Made by a program: the position numbers and the translations under genes. This document shows, piece by piece, positions 18,406 to 27,740 of a DNA stretch of 64,000 bases (within the stretch, counting starts at the first letter, position 1; every line of letters starts with the position of its first letter). The stretch comes from Acinetobacter defluvii (GTDB taxonomy: Bacteria; Pseudomonadota; Gammaproteobacteria; Pseudomonadales; Moraxellaceae): positions 1,860,001 through 1,924,000 of the forward strand of contig NZ_CP029397.2 in assembly GCF_001704615.3 (NCBI RefSeq), given 5' to 3'. The notes beneath the pieces are model-generated. The model saw only the letters and a list, made by a program, of their open reading frames with translations, was not told the origin of the DNA and made no database searches.

Positions 18406-19521
18406 TCAAACCACATGCTTTTGTACAAGAATCGAACCGACAGAATAGCCTGCACCAAATGAACATAACACACCATATTCACCATCATTGACTTGATCAG
18501 CAGTACGATGCAAAGCAATGATCACACCTGCTGATGAAGTATTAGCAAACTCATCCAAAATAATTGGCACTAAAGCTGGGTCTGCTTCGGCAACTTCTCG
18601 CCCTACAACCAATTTTAGAATTAACTCATTCATATTGGCATTGGCTTGGTGTAACCAAAAACGTTTTATATCTTCAGCTTGGATTTGATTTTTTTCTAAC
18701 TGCTTGGTAATAATCTTTGCAACCAAAGGACAGACTTCTTTAAATACTTTACGTCCATCTTGACGGAATTGTTTATCGTCACGTGAAGTCAATTCAGAAC
18801 TATTTAAGAAACCAAAGTTATTACGAATATTGTTTGAAAATTGTGTGAATAAATGCGTATCTACAATTTCAAAACCTGTTTTAGTGGTCGTTTCTTCAAT
18901 GATTGAAGCTGTAGCAACATCACCAAAAATGAAATGACAGTCACGTGAACGATAGTCTGTATGCCCTGATGTAATTTCAACATTCACCAATAACACACGA
19001 CGTGCGCCAGTTTTCACTGCATCATAAGCTTGTTTCAAACCAAAAGTTGCTGCTGAACACGCCACATTCATGTCATAAGCATAGCCTTGGATACCCAGTG
19101 CTGTTTGAATTTCAATCGCAACCGCTGGATATGCACGTTGCATATTTGAACATGCCAAAATAACCACATCGATGTCTTCGGCAGTAACCCCTGCATTTTC
19201 CATGGCTTGTTTTGCTGCAATCACACCCCATTCTGCCTGAATAGAAAGCTCATCTTCAGAACGTTCTTCTAAGCGTGGGCGCAGGCGATTAATATCCAAT
19301 ACACCTGATTTTTCAATTACATAACGACTTTTAACACCAGAAGCTTTTTCAATAAACTCCGCACTTGAACCACGACGAGCCGTGACCTCACCCGATGCAA
19401 TTTTTTCAGCATTCTCGCTGTTAAACTGTTCCACATAAGCATTTAAACTTTCGACCAACTCTTCATTGGTAATCACTTCTTCAGGATGATACAGACCAGT
19501 ACCAGTAATACGGATGCCCAT
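18406..19521 (-). CDS. Beta-ketoacyl-ACP synthase III-like protein (long FabH form)
   Basis: A 371-residue thiolase-fold condensing enzyme. Catalytic Cys is in [10 protein letters not shown], His in [10 protein letters not shown] and Asn in EFANTSSAG, the Cys-His-Asn triad of FabH. It is about 50 residues longer than housekeeping FabH (about 317), with an insertion near residues 25-65. The length and motif order recall Pseudomonas aeruginosa PA3286 (a FabH-like shunt for medium-chain acyl-CoA); that link is from memory. ATG 19521 is chosen because AAGGAG lies seven bases upstream. Confidence 0.8.
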   Translation of the reverse strand: MGIRITGTGLYHPEEVITNEELVESLNAYVEQFNSENAEKIASGEVTARRGSSAEFIEKASGVKSRYVIEKSGVLDINRLRPRLEERSEDELSIQAEWGVIAAKQAMENAGVTAEDIDVVILACSNMQRAYPAVAIEIQTALGIQGYAYDMNVACSAATFGLKQAYDAVKTGARRVLLVNVEITSGHTDYRSRDCHFIFGDVATASIIEETTTKTGFEIVDTHLFTQFSNNIRNNFGFLNSSELTSRDDKQFRQDGRKVFKEVCPLVAKIITKQLEKNQIQAEDIKRFWLHQANANMNELILKLVVGREVAEADPALVPIILDEFANTSSAGVIIALHRTADQVNDGEYGVLCSFGAGYSVGSILVQKHVV

Positions 19522-19569
19522 GTAAAACTCCTTTTTCAAAATTCACAAATATTTCAAATTATGTCTATT

Positions 19570-22500
19570 CTACCCGATTCCGAGCTTTTCCCATACCTTT
19601 TGTAAGCGAGTTGGTGAAATCGGCATCTTGGTTTTCATAGGTTGAGAAAATAATGAGATACGTAACTCTTCCACCATAAAGTAAAGTTCTTTCAAACGTG
19701 CATCATTTTTAAACTTAAATAATTTATCCATCCAAGGATCAATTTGTTGAATTGCAGCGTCATCTCGATTTAGATTATTCGGCAAGCGATCCAAACGCAA
19801 TAACAAGGCTTTTAAATAACGTGGATATTCTTGCCATACATCGGAAGATTTCGAATAAACAAAATTTGCTAGATTCATTAAATCCAATTGATCTTCAATA
19901 TCATCCATATTTTTAGCAAATACAGACTGATCCAGCATAAGTAAATGCTGACGAATCTCTTGCCATTGAATATAAATATCACTAATCAGCTTTAAGGCTT
20001 CTTGCCCATGACTTAAAAATGACTTTTTCACTTCATCTGTTAATGTCGCAAATTCTGCGGCATTAATCGGTAAGTCTTTGATTGCCATTTGTAAGGTTGC
20101 ATAAACCAACATTTGCTCAAGCTGTGCTTTATCGCCCAAAGGTGAATATGCCAATGCCAAAGGCTTAGAGATTTGCTTTTTCAACTGACGGATCAAATCA
20201 CCGAGTTGCATATGGATCAGCCGAATCACGCCTTCACGATGTTGTTTAATGGCTTCATTTTGATCATTAAAAGTCTGAATCACAATGCCTGATTCATCTT
20301 TAGCATCGAGCTTAGCAAAGTCTTTAGTCGCGACAAGTGCTTGATATTGTTTGACCACGACGCCTGTGACTTTTTGTGAAGCTTCGAAAACAAACTGTTC
20401 AGGGAATGTTTTAAACTCTCCTTTCAATTGCTTCACAGGGCTATGTGTTTCAGTGCGACAACGGGCTTTCAACTCACTTAAATCACGTCCTTTCTCAATC
20501 ACACGTCCTTTCTCATCAATTACTTTGATCAAAGGCAACAGATATTGATCTACCCGTTCAAAGGAAAAATCCTTGGCAGTAATTTGTTCGCCACGCAACT
20601 GGAAAGCCAAAAATTCAAAAATATGTTCACATAAATGCTGTGCATCCACGAAATTCATGAACTTTTTCGCAGTATCTGGGATTGGTACCAAATTACGGCG
20701 TTTATCTTTTGGTAAAGTTTTGAGCAATGCTTCAATTAAATCCAAACGCCATCCCGGAATACCCCATGACCAAATATTTTCATCCACTTGTGGCAAAGCT
20801 TGTACAGGAATTTTAACCGTTGCACCATCTTCATCATGACTTGGATCAAAACGATAGCTTGCAGCCAAACGCAATTGTCCATTATGTAAATAATCTGGGA
20901 ATTGTTGCGTGGTTGGGCGATCATTCATCCACAACGCATCATCATCGACAAACAAATAACGTGGATTCTTTGGTTCAATCGTTGCACGCCAATCTTCAAA
21001 ACTACGACGACTGGCAATTTCTGCCGGCACTTTAGATGCATAAAACTGGAAAATAGTTTCTTCATCGACCACCAAATCACGACGACGCAACTTGTCCTCT
21101 ACACGCTCTACCTCTTCAAGTTTCAGTAAATTATGTTTTAAAAATGGTGGCGTGATTCCCAAATTCCCTGTGGTCAAAGCATCACGTAGAAAAATCTCGT
21201 GTGCCGCAGGCTGATCCACCTTTTCATAATTGGTCGCGCGTTTCGGCTCAATGATCAACCCAAATAAAGAAATCTGATCATAAGCATTGACCACACCCGG
21301 CTTTTTCGCCCAATGCGGTTCAAAATAATGATGTTTTAATAAATTTGGAGCGGCTAATAAAATCCATTCAGGTTCAATTTTTGCCAAAGTTCGCAAATAC
21401 ACTTGCGAAGTTTCCACCATTTCAAATGCCATCACCCACGGCGTATTGGTTTTATGCAAAGTTGATGCAGGGAAAATACGGGCTTTTTGCTGACGCACTG
21501 CCATAAACACATTACGTTCATCAGTTTTATTGGCAATAAAAGACAATAATCCTGTCAATAAAGCACGATGCAGATTTTCATAATTGGCTTTCTTTTCATT
21601 AAAAGACAGCTTTAAACCTTGTGCTAAATCAAGCAATTGCTCATGAGTTTTCTTCCATTCACGCAAACGTAACCAACTCAAGAAATGCTGTTTGGCAAAA
21701 GTACGACGTTTATTTTCACTTAAATTTTCACGATTCTCAGTTAGTGTATTCCACAATTTTAAATAAAATAAAAAGTCTGAATCCGCTTCTTTAAACAATG
21801 CATGCTTTTGATCCGCTTGCATTTGTTTATCGGCAGGACGTTCACGCGGATCTTGTACCGCAAGTGCCGCGACAATAATGAGGACTTCATTCAACACACC
21901 AAAATGCGCACCACCTAAAATCATCCGTGCAAGCCGTGGGTCAATCGGCATTTTCGCCATTTGTAGACCAATTTTAGTTAACTCATCTTTTTGCTCGTTA
22001 TATGCACCTAACTCAATCAGCAACTTACGACCATCATTCACCAAACGATGATCCGGTGGTTCAATAAAATCAAAAGATTCAACAGCACCCAAACCCAAAC
22101 TTTGCATTTGCAGAATAACTGACGCCAAGTTAGTACGTTTAATTTCAGGTTCAGTAAATTCAGGACGACTTTGGAAATCTTCCTCAGAATACAAACGGAT
22201 ACACACGCCGGGTGCAATACGACCACAACGCCCTTTACGCTGATTAGCTGCTGCTTGCGATACAGCTTCAATCGGTAAACGCTGTATACGAGAACGGTAG
22301 CTATAACGTGAAATACGGGCAAAACCACTATCAATTACATAACGAATATTCGGTACAGTTAAAGCCGTTTCAGCTACGTTGGTGGCAATAATAATGCGTC
22401 GTCCACCACCTGATGGATTAAAGATTTTCTGCTGTTCAGCAAGTGCTAAACGTGCATACAGTGGTAAAACTTGGGTGTGTTTTGGACCAAATTTATGTAA

Positions 22501-23424
22501 AGTTTCTTGTAATTCTCGAATCTCTTGTTCGGTACTTGCGAAAATTAAAATATCCGCATGTTCAGGATGCCCTTTAGTTTCAGCATCATAAAAACATTCT
22601 TCAACAGCAGACACGACTGCACGAGGTAGATTTTCCTCAAAATCATCGAAATCGTCATCATCACTACCACCAATCGTCAATTCTGAAATAGGACGATAAC
22701 GGACTTCGACAGGATAACTGCGCCCTTCTACTTCAAAAATCGGTGCATTATTAAAATACTGACTAAAACGATTTACATCTAAAGTTGCCGAAGTAATAAT
22801 AATCTTTAAATCAGGGCGTTTTTTAACAATTTGTTTTAAATAGCCCATGATGAAGTCGATATTCAGCGAACGTTCATGCGCTTCATCGATAATAATCGTG
22901 TCATATTTATTTAAATAACGATCATTAGACAGTTCAGCAAGCAAGATACCATCCGTCATCAACCGTACAATAGAGTCATTTGAACCTTGTTCATTAAAAC
23001 GCACTTTAAAAGAAATTGACTGTCCAAGTTTTTCGCCGACTTCTTCAGCGATCCGCTGCGACACACTGCGAGCAGCCAAACGTCTAGGCTGAGTATGCCC
23101 AATCATGCCTGTTAAACCACGACCTGCAAGCATCGCAATTTGTGGAAGCTGCGTAGTTTTACCCGAACCTGTTTCCCCTGCCACAATGATGATTTGATGC
23201 TTTTGGATCGCTTCAATCAATTTATCAGCATATTGGGTCACAGGTAGGTCTTGATTCAGTTTAATCGTGGGTAAACTTGCGAATCTTTTTTTGACCTGAT
23301 GATTAGACTTTTCAAATAATTCTTGAAATTTTTCAGGATTCGCCTCTTTGCCTTTTTTCAGCCGACTTAAACGATGACGATCCCGAACCATGACCAATTG
23401 ATCGACATTGAGCTGATTTGGCAC
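19570..23424 (-). CDS. hrpA: ATP-dependent RNA helicase HrpA (DEAH box)
   Basis: A 1284-residue DEAH/RHA helicase, near the E. coli length of 1300. Walker A is GETGSGKTTQLPQ (near residue 80), motif II is IIDEAHERS, motif III SATLD, and motif VI QRKGRCGR. HA2/OB-fold and the long HrpA-specific C-terminal region follow. HrpA acts on RNA and helps rescue stalled or collided ribosomes in E. coli. The start is GTG 23424 with AGGAAAG nine bases upstream; the first in-frame ATG is at residue 12. Confidence 0.95.
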   Translation of the reverse strand: MPNQLNVDQLVMVRDRHRLSRLKKGKEANPEKFQELFEKSNHQVKKRFASLPTIKLNQDLPVTQYADKLIEAIQKHQIIIVAGETGSGKTTQLPQIAMLAGRGLTGMIGHTQPRRLAARSVSQRIAEEVGEKLGQSISFKVRFNEQGSNDSIVRLMTDGILLAELSNDRYLNKYDTIIIDEAHERSLNIDFIMGYLKQIVKKRPDLKIIITSATLDVNRFSQYFNNAPIFEVEGRSYPVEVRYRPISELTIGGSDDDDFDDFEENLPRAVVSAVEECFYDAETKGHPEHADILIFASTEQEIRELQETLHKFGPKHTQVLPLYARLALAEQQKIFNPSGGGRRIIIATNVAETALTVPNIRYVIDSGFARISRYSYRSRIQRLPIEAVSQAAANQRKGRCGRIAPGVCIRLYSEEDFQSRPEFTEPEIKRTNLASVILQMQSLGLGAVESFDFIEPPDHRLVNDGRKLLIELGAYNEQKDELTKIGLQMAKMPIDPRLARMILGGAHFGVLNEVLIIVAALAVQDPRERPADKQMQADQKHALFKEADSDFLFYLKLWNTLTENRENLSENKRRTFAKQHFLSWLRLREWKKTHEQLLDLAQGLKLSFNEKKANYENLHRALLTGLLSFIANKTDERNVFMAVRQQKARIFPASTLHKTNTPWVMAFEMVETSQVYLRTLAKIEPEWILLAAPNLLKHHYFEPHWAKKPGVVNAYDQISLFGLIIEPKRATNYEKVDQPAAHEIFLRDALTTGNLGITPPFLKHNLLKLEEVERVEDKLRRRDLVVDEETIFQFYASKVPAEIASRRSFEDWRATIEPKNPRYLFVDDDALWMNDRPTTQQFPDYLHNGQLRLAASYRFDPSHDEDGATVKIPVQALPQVDENIWSWGIPGWRLDLIEALLKTLPKDKRRNLVPIPDTAKKFMNFVDAQHLCEHIFEFLAFQLRGEQITAKDFSFERVDQYLLPLIKVIDEKGRVIEKGRDLSELKARCRTETHSPVKQLKGEFKTFPEQFVFEASQKVTGVVVKQYQALVATKDFAKLDAKDESGIVIQTFNDQNEAIKQHREGVIRLIHMQLGDLIRQLKKQISKPLALAYSPLGDKAQLEQMLVYATLQMAIKDLPINAAEFATLTDEVKKSFLSHGQEALKLISDIYIQWQEIRQHLLMLDQSVFAKNMDDIEDQLDLMNLANFVYSKSSDVWQEYPRYLKALLLRLDRLPNNLNRDDAAIQQIDPWMDKLFKFKNDARLKELYFMVEELRISLFSQPMKTKMPISPTRLQKVWEKLGIG

Positions 23425-23502
23425 AGATACACTTTCCTAAACATAAAAATTGAACGCAACATTTTACGCTGTACGCTTGCAGAATTAAAGATCAATCTAT
23501 TT

Positions 23503-23937
23503 TTAGCTTTCAGATTTTATGAGATAAATCGCCACAAAACCCCAATACAGATAGAACATTAAAACAGTGCTAAGCAATGCACGATGCCCACACTGAAAAA
23601 TACTGTCATAAATAACTTGATAAAAAGGTGCAGCAGAAAACATATTCATTGGAATCGCCATAAACATCAACATGACGAAATTTACTACGAAAAACCAAAA
23701 TTTAGTTGTGGTGAAACTCAAAAGAATGGCAAAAAATAGTCCAATGATCCCTGCAAAAATAAATAATAACGGCTCATCAGAAGTATATGTACTAAACTCA
23801 TTAAAACGAATAATACCTTCCCGCGTATAACCTGTCACACAAAAAGCATCATCATACGTAAATGCTACAAATGTACTCAACGAAGCAATTACTAGAATTA
23901 CAATAGCGAGGAATTGATACTTTTTTGCTTTCACCAT
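23503..23937 (-). CDS. Four-helix membrane protein of a tandem triplet, intact copy (third)
   Basis: A 144-residue hydrophobic protein with predicted helices near 8-27, 57-75, 80-100 and 120-140. The two loops on the same face contain one Cys each (Cys33 in AFCVTGY; Cys116 in VIYDSIFQCGHRALL). It is related to the two upstream frames: all share an FC/xCV element and a (Y/H)DS(I/V)xxCxxxxLL block. Its ATG comes one base after the stop of the middle copy, so the three form one unit ahead of hrpA. I do not recognise the family; function unknown. Confidence 0.7.
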   Translation of the reverse strand: MVKAKKYQFLAIVILVIASLSTFVAFTYDDAFCVTGYTREGIIRFNEFSTYTSDEPLLFIFAGIIGLFFAILLSFTTTKFWFFVVNFVMLMFMAIPMNMFSAAPFYQVIYDSIFQCGHRALLSTVLMFYLYWGFVAIYLIKSES

Positions 23938-23938
23938 T

Positions 23939-24392
23939 CTATTTCCAATATGAGGAAAAATTGGGATACATCAAATTTAAAATAATAAAAATCGATTGGA
24001 AAATTAAAAAACTAAGCAACCAAAGATTGTCGCAGAATTTCACACTGTCGTGAATAATTTGATCAAGTGGAATCGTCACCATACACAAACTTAGAAACTG
24101 TAATAAACACAAACTTGTAAATAATCCAATCCACCAAGAACGGGGAGGTTTGAAAAAATATATCGGTGAGAAAATAAAACCCAACATTCCAGCAATACCA
24201 AACACCATACTATCATCAGCTTGCGAACCTTGGATCTCCTGAATATTGATCAATACACCATTTTCGTAGAGGTTTATAACACAGACCTGCATCTTCTACG
24301 CTCAATGCAGAAAAACTTGCAAGTACTAAAGAAATGAAAATTATTATTTTAAAATGGTTTACTCCAAAGATGTTCTTAATTTTCAAATTCAT
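23939..24392 (-). pseudogene. Four-helix membrane protein of a tandem triplet, middle copy, frameshifted
   Basis: The frame from ATG 24392 encodes a basic N-terminus and a first hydrophobic helix, then SVEDAG (to about 24286). The homologous continuation (CVINLYENG..., ending at 23939) is in another frame. Alignment with the sister copies places one extra base in GGTC at 24284-24287, just before the conserved first-loop Cys. Joined, the protein would have about 150 residues with IIHDSVKFCDNLWLL matching its sisters. Its start overlaps the end of the first copy by 17 bases. It is either truly decayed or a sequence error. Confidence 0.65.
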
Positions 24393-24811
24393 AAAAAATA
24401 AACATCAAACTTAAAATAAGAAATAGTGATTCTCCAATCACCCAAGCCAACAACCAATAATTTTGACAATAAACAATACTGTCATAAACCAAGCCCAATA
24501 CTGATGGCGAATCGATCATGCTACTCAGGAAAATTGTTTGCAGAAGAATCAACACAACAAAAAATAGCAAATACCAACCTCGATGATAAGACAATAGTAA
24601 AGGCAAAAAAAAAAATCAATGCCGTCATGGCACTTATGCCAAAGATACTTGGATCATTGCTTATACCGCCATTTAACTGATCAAGTGACCAAACTGTATT
24701 TTGCCCTGCATATTCATATAGGCAAAATGAACCATTTCCCCCAATTACACACAAAGAAGCAATCAAAAGAAAAATAATCGCTAAAGCTCTCAAAATCTGA
24801 CTAATGATCAT
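24376..24811 (-). pseudogene. Four-helix membrane protein of a tandem triplet, first copy, frameshifted at an 11-T run
   Basis: The frame from ATG 24811 covers helix 1, the first loop (Cys30 in GSFCLYEY) and part of helix 2, then loses homology after a run of eleven A on the plus strand (24605-24615). The rest (LPLLLSYHRGW..., ending at 24376) lies in the next frame. With ten bases in the run the product is 144 residues, exactly the length of the intact third copy, with LVYDSIVYCQNYWLL matching its sisters. Decay, slippage-based phase variation or a homopolymer sequencing error are all possible. Confidence 0.7.
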
Positions 24812-25155
24812 CAATGTATTCTTATCTAAAAAGTTATCTTATATGAATGTATTTTAGACAATGAAACATTTTTTAGCATTTTTTTGAGAATCACCCTTGA
24901 AAATAGCAACCGCTGACTGCATGTTGTTTAAAGAGTGAAAAGATTACTTTGTCATTCAATCATCATATTTTTAATGTTTTAATAGTTTAGAAATTATGTT
25001 GTATGAACAAAATGATCAATTTGGAGGAGTAGTTCTGGAGTTTGGCTAATTCGGATTTTCCGATATTAACCATAAAAAAATACTATTTCCTCAATAAGTA
25101 AAATTGCATTATTCTATTTTTAAATTAAAGACTAACCTCAATCATGGAGATAATG
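24812..25155. other. Intergenic region between divergent membrane-protein triplet and ahpC
   Basis: About 340 bases with no credible ORF. It must hold the leftward promoter of the triplet and the rightward promoter of ahpC. AATTCGGATTTTCCGAT (25047-25063) contains a small CGGA/TCCG palindrome. I looked for an OxyR-type ATAG...CTAT site near ahpC and found nothing convincing. Confidence 0.5.
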
Positions 25156-25719
25156 ATGAGCTTAATTAATACTGAAGTTAAACCATTTAAAGCACAAGCA
25201 TTCCAAAACGGTCAATTCATTGAAGTTACAGAAGCTGATCTTAAAGGCAAATGGTCTGTAGTTTTCTTCTATCCTGCTGATTTCACTTTTGTTTGCCCAA
25301 CTGAGCTTGGCGACCTTGCTGACAACTACGCTGAATTCCAAAAGTTAGGCGTTGAAATCTACTCAGTTTCTACTGACACACACTTCACTCACAAAGCTTG
25401 GCACGACTCTTCTGAAGAAATCAAAAAAATCCAATATGTAATGGTTGGCGATCCAACTTGGACACTTGCTAAAAACTTCGAAGTTTTAATTGAAGCTGAT
25501 GGTCTTGCTGATCGTGGTACTTTCGTTATCGATCCAGAAGGTAAAATCCAAATCATCGAAATCAATGCGGGTGGTATTGGTCGTGATGCTTCTGAACTTC
25601 TTCGTAAAGTTAAAGCAGCTCAATATGTTCACGGTCACCCAGGTGAAGTTTGCCCAGCTAAATGGAAAGAAGGTGACGCTACTTTAGCGCCTTCAATCGA
25701 CTTAGTCGGTAAAATCTAA
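25156..25719 (+). CDS. ahpC: Alkyl hydroperoxide reductase subunit C (2-Cys peroxiredoxin)
   Basis: A 187-residue peroxiredoxin that reduces hydrogen peroxide and organic peroxides. Peroxidatic Cys47 is in FTFVCPTE and resolving Cys166 in [11 protein letters not shown]; the C-terminal LVGKI matches E. coli AhpC, which has the same length. The start at ATG 25156 is set by GGAG six bases upstream and by the family N-terminus MSLINT; an ATG at 25144 would add four residues. No ahpF is adjacent, so its reductase is encoded elsewhere. Codon use looks like that of a highly expressed gene. Confidence 0.96.
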   Translation: MSLINTEVKPFKAQAFQNGQFIEVTEADLKGKWSVVFFYPADFTFVCPTELGDLADNYAEFQKLGVEIYSVSTDTHFTHKAWHDSSEEIKKIQYVMVGDPTWTLAKNFEVLIEADGLADRGTFVIDPEGKIQIIEINAGGIGRDASELLRKVKAAQYVHGHPGEVCPAKWKEGDATLAPSIDLVGKI

Positions 25720-25740
25720 TTTTATTAGATTGATCTGATC

Positions 25741-25770
25741 AAAAAACCACGCTAAAAAGCGTGGTTTTTT
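25741..25770 (+). terminator. Rho-independent terminator after ahpC
   Basis: A perfect 12-bp stem, AAAAAACCACGC / GCGTGGTTTTTT, with loop TAAAAA. It reads as a terminator in both directions and so may also end the convergent VOC gene. Confidence 0.93.
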
Positions 25771-25786
25771 ACTTTTTATGAATATT

Positions 25787-26143
25787 TCAATTTGACCAAA
25801 TCGCCAGTTCATAATCATCTAAATCTTTAAAGTGAAAACGACGACCGCCAGGGAAACTAAAAATGTCGCGTACAATCGTTCCACCAGCCTCTTTGACACA
25901 TTGTAAACTGTGCTCGAGATGATCACTATATAAAATAACCAATGCACCACCTCCGCTTTGGACTGTATCAGACTGGGCAAAACCGCCTTTAATCACGCCA
26001 CTATCGAACTCACAATAAGATGAGCCGAAGTCAGTAAAAGTCCAACCTAAATGTTGATAAAACGCTTTGGTCTGCTTAATGTCTTTAACATTAAATTCAA
26101 TATAATTAATTGATATTTTCTCATTAACTGAGGTCTGAATCAT
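25787..26143 (-). CDS. VOC-family (glyoxalase/dioxygenase-like) protein
   Basis: A 118-residue single-domain protein with the vicinal-oxygen-chelate beta-alpha-beta-beta-beta repeats: INYIEFNVKDIKQTKAFYQ at the start and RRFHFKDLDDYELAIW at the end, the latter carrying the usual terminal motif. Family members bind a metal and act in detoxification or antibiotic resistance, or only bind ligands. The substrate is unknown. It stands alone between terminators. Confidence 0.82.
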   Translation of the reverse strand: MIQTSVNEKISINYIEFNVKDIKQTKAFYQHLGWTFTDFGSSYCEFDSGVIKGGFAQSDTVQSGGGALVILYSDHLEHSLQCVKEAGGTIVRDIFSFPGGRRFHFKDLDDYELAIWSN

Positions 26144-26238
26144 TTTTATCTCTCTTTTATTTTATAGATATAAATAGATGTTGATATCATTAAGCCCTAT
26201 GTTCATTTTTAATAATTTCAAGAAATGCTCGATTAGTA

Positions 26239-26736
26239 TTATATCGCCTTACTTAAACGATCAACTTGTTTTAATAGCTCTGGCATACGATATTTTCCAT
26301 ACATTTTCTGCACATTATTTTTTGCTTGCTCAAGTTGTATCCCTCTGGCTGTAATATATAAAGGTTTTGTACTTTGACCTCTTAAAATTTCACAGTCCGA
26401 AGGTGTACCTTTATAGCTATTCTTTGCAACACCAATCACAGGAATCTCACTGTCTAAAGCCTCATATAAATATTGACCTAAGCCCTTGTGTTGATCCTCT
26501 CCTAAAGTGACATAACCATCAATCAAAATCATGGTAACTGGCTCTTTTACTTGTTTAAATAATGCCAAAATACATGGCAATTCACGTTTATAAAATTGTC
26601 CAGATTCATATTCCGCAATTTCTTGCACATTTAAAGTATAGCTTTGCGTACAAAGCTTGCTTGTCCAATCTTCAAAAACTACAGCCACAACATGTGCGAA
26701 ACTTTCAGTATAGGCAACATCGAAAGCGATAATCAT
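26239..26736 (-). CDS. Endonuclease V-like protein (short form)
   Basis: A 165-residue protein. The order IIAFDVAYTES, YKRELPCILALF, MILIDGYVTLG and IPVIGVAKNSYKGT parallels endonuclease V: the DVxY strand with catalytic Asp, the R-E-x-P segment with catalytic Glu, the IDG strand with Asp, and the IGVAK core. Endonuclease V nicks DNA or RNA near deoxyinosine/inosine. It is shorter than E. coli Nfi (about 220), and I do not see the late His of that enzyme. Assignment is by motif order only; activity is inferred. Confidence 0.65.
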   Translation of the reverse strand: MIIAFDVAYTESFAHVVAVVFEDWTSKLCTQSYTLNVQEIAEYESGQFYKRELPCILALFKQVKEPVTMILIDGYVTLGEDQHKGLGQYLYEALDSEIPVIGVAKNSYKGTPSDCEILRGQSTKPLYITARGIQLEQAKNNVQKMYGKYRMPELLKQVDRLSKAI

Positions 26737-26908
26737 AAAATACCTAAGCTATAACTTTTTAATTTAGTGGCGAATAACATATAAATAGCAGAAAAATGAA
26801 GAATTAAATTACAAATCTGTCATATATTCCCTAATATAAATAGACTAATTTCAAAATATGTAGAAAACAACTTTCTACAAAATAATCAAAAATTATAAGG
26901 GGTTGCTT

Positions 26909-27115
26909 ATGGGATCAATGGTGACCGTGACTTCTTGGAAGTACAATGCATCTTCACGCTATTTAAAAATTTTTTATAACAATGGTTCTGGTGAGCTTTA
27001 CCATCCTGTGCCACAATTCATCTACAATAATCTATTACGTTATCCAGACAAAACGGTATTTGTGCAAAAATATTTAGAGTATGATCTGCACTTTACGCGC
27101 ATTAGCATTTTATAA
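26909..27115 (+). CDS. KTSC-domain small protein
   Basis: A 68-residue protein, one small beta-rich domain. The pattern SSRYLKIFYNNGSGELYHPVP resembles the KTSC domain (SSNIxxIxYDxxxxxLxVxF), found alone or next to lysyl-tRNA synthetase-like proteins. ATG 26909 is chosen because AAGGGG lies six bases upstream; TTG 26903 would lack it. Divergent from the endonuclease V-like gene. Function unknown. Confidence 0.7.
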   Translation: MGSMVTVTSWKYNASSRYLKIFYNNGSGELYHPVPQFIYNNLLRYPDKTVFVQKYLEYDLHFTRISIL

Positions 27116-27139
27116 AATCAGGCTTGTCCTGATTTTTTT
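27114..27139 (+). terminator. Rho-independent terminator after KTSC gene
   Basis: The stem AAAATCAGG / CCTGATTTT with loop CTTGT overlaps the KTSC stop codon. Its T run also overlaps the stop codon of the convergent O-methyltransferase gene. Confidence 0.88.
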
Positions 27140-27740
27140 ATAATAGATAATCCTTGCGGGTGACCATAAACAGCCCCGCCCCTAAGGATAATGTTGTACT
27201 TAAAAACCGTTGATCTTTTTTAACTTCTTGGATGAAATTTTTTACCTCACTGGCATGTGAAATCACATTATCCACAAAAAGCACGCCACCATTTTCATTG
27301 ATCATTTTACTTAAATGCGGCCAATATTTAAGATATTGATCACGCTCTGCATCCAGTAAAATAAAATCATATTTTTCATGGGATTGTATTAAAAAATCGT
27401 AAGCATCCCCTACCCAAAATTCAATAACATCATCGACCGCGAACTCTTTAGCATAATTCTTAGCTTGAAGTGTGCGTTGCTCTTCTATTTCTAAAGTTGT
27501 AATCTGTCCTTGCGTCACCTGCGCCGCATCTGCCAACCATAAAGTTGAATACCCTGTAGAAGTTCCTATTTCTAAGATTCTCTTAGAATTTTGAATACGA
27601 ATTTGCATCGCTAAAAATTGAGCAGAATCAGGCTCTATATTGCGATAACGCTTAAGCCGATCACATTGGGTTGCATCATATTTGATAAAAGACTGATATA
27701 AATGGTTAACTTTCTCAACAAAGTCTAAACTTAAGCTCAT
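27138..27740 (-). CDS. O-methyltransferase family 3 (SAM-dependent)
   Basis: A 200-residue Rossmann methyltransferase. Motif I is RILEIGTSTGYSTLWLA, the acidic ribose-binding strand is ITTLEIEEQ, and YDFILLDAERDQY supplies the metal/substrate Asp, all as in COMT-like bacterial O-methyltransferases. I set the start at ATG 27740; an upstream extension to 27881 has no family-like sequence. The substrate is unknown. Confidence 0.85.
   Translation of the reverse strand: MSLSLDFVEKVNHLYQSFIKYDATQCDRLKRYRNIEPDSAQFLAMQIRIQNSKRILEIGTSTGYSTLWLADAAQVTQGQITTLEIEEQRTLQAKNYAKEFAVDDVIEFWVGDAYDFLIQSHEKYDFILLDAERDQYLKYWPHLSKMINENGGVLFVDNVISHASEVKNFIQEVKKDQRFLSTTLSLGAGLFMVTRKDYLL

Noticed and set aside
24426..24680. 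Plus-strand frame across the membrane-protein triplet
   Set aside because: Shadow of the reverse-strand coding sequence and of the homopolymer run; low-complexity product without a plausible start site.
24812..25155. Possible OxyR-binding site upstream of ahpC
   Set aside because: Only scattered ATAG/CTAT-like pieces; none with the expected four-part spacing.
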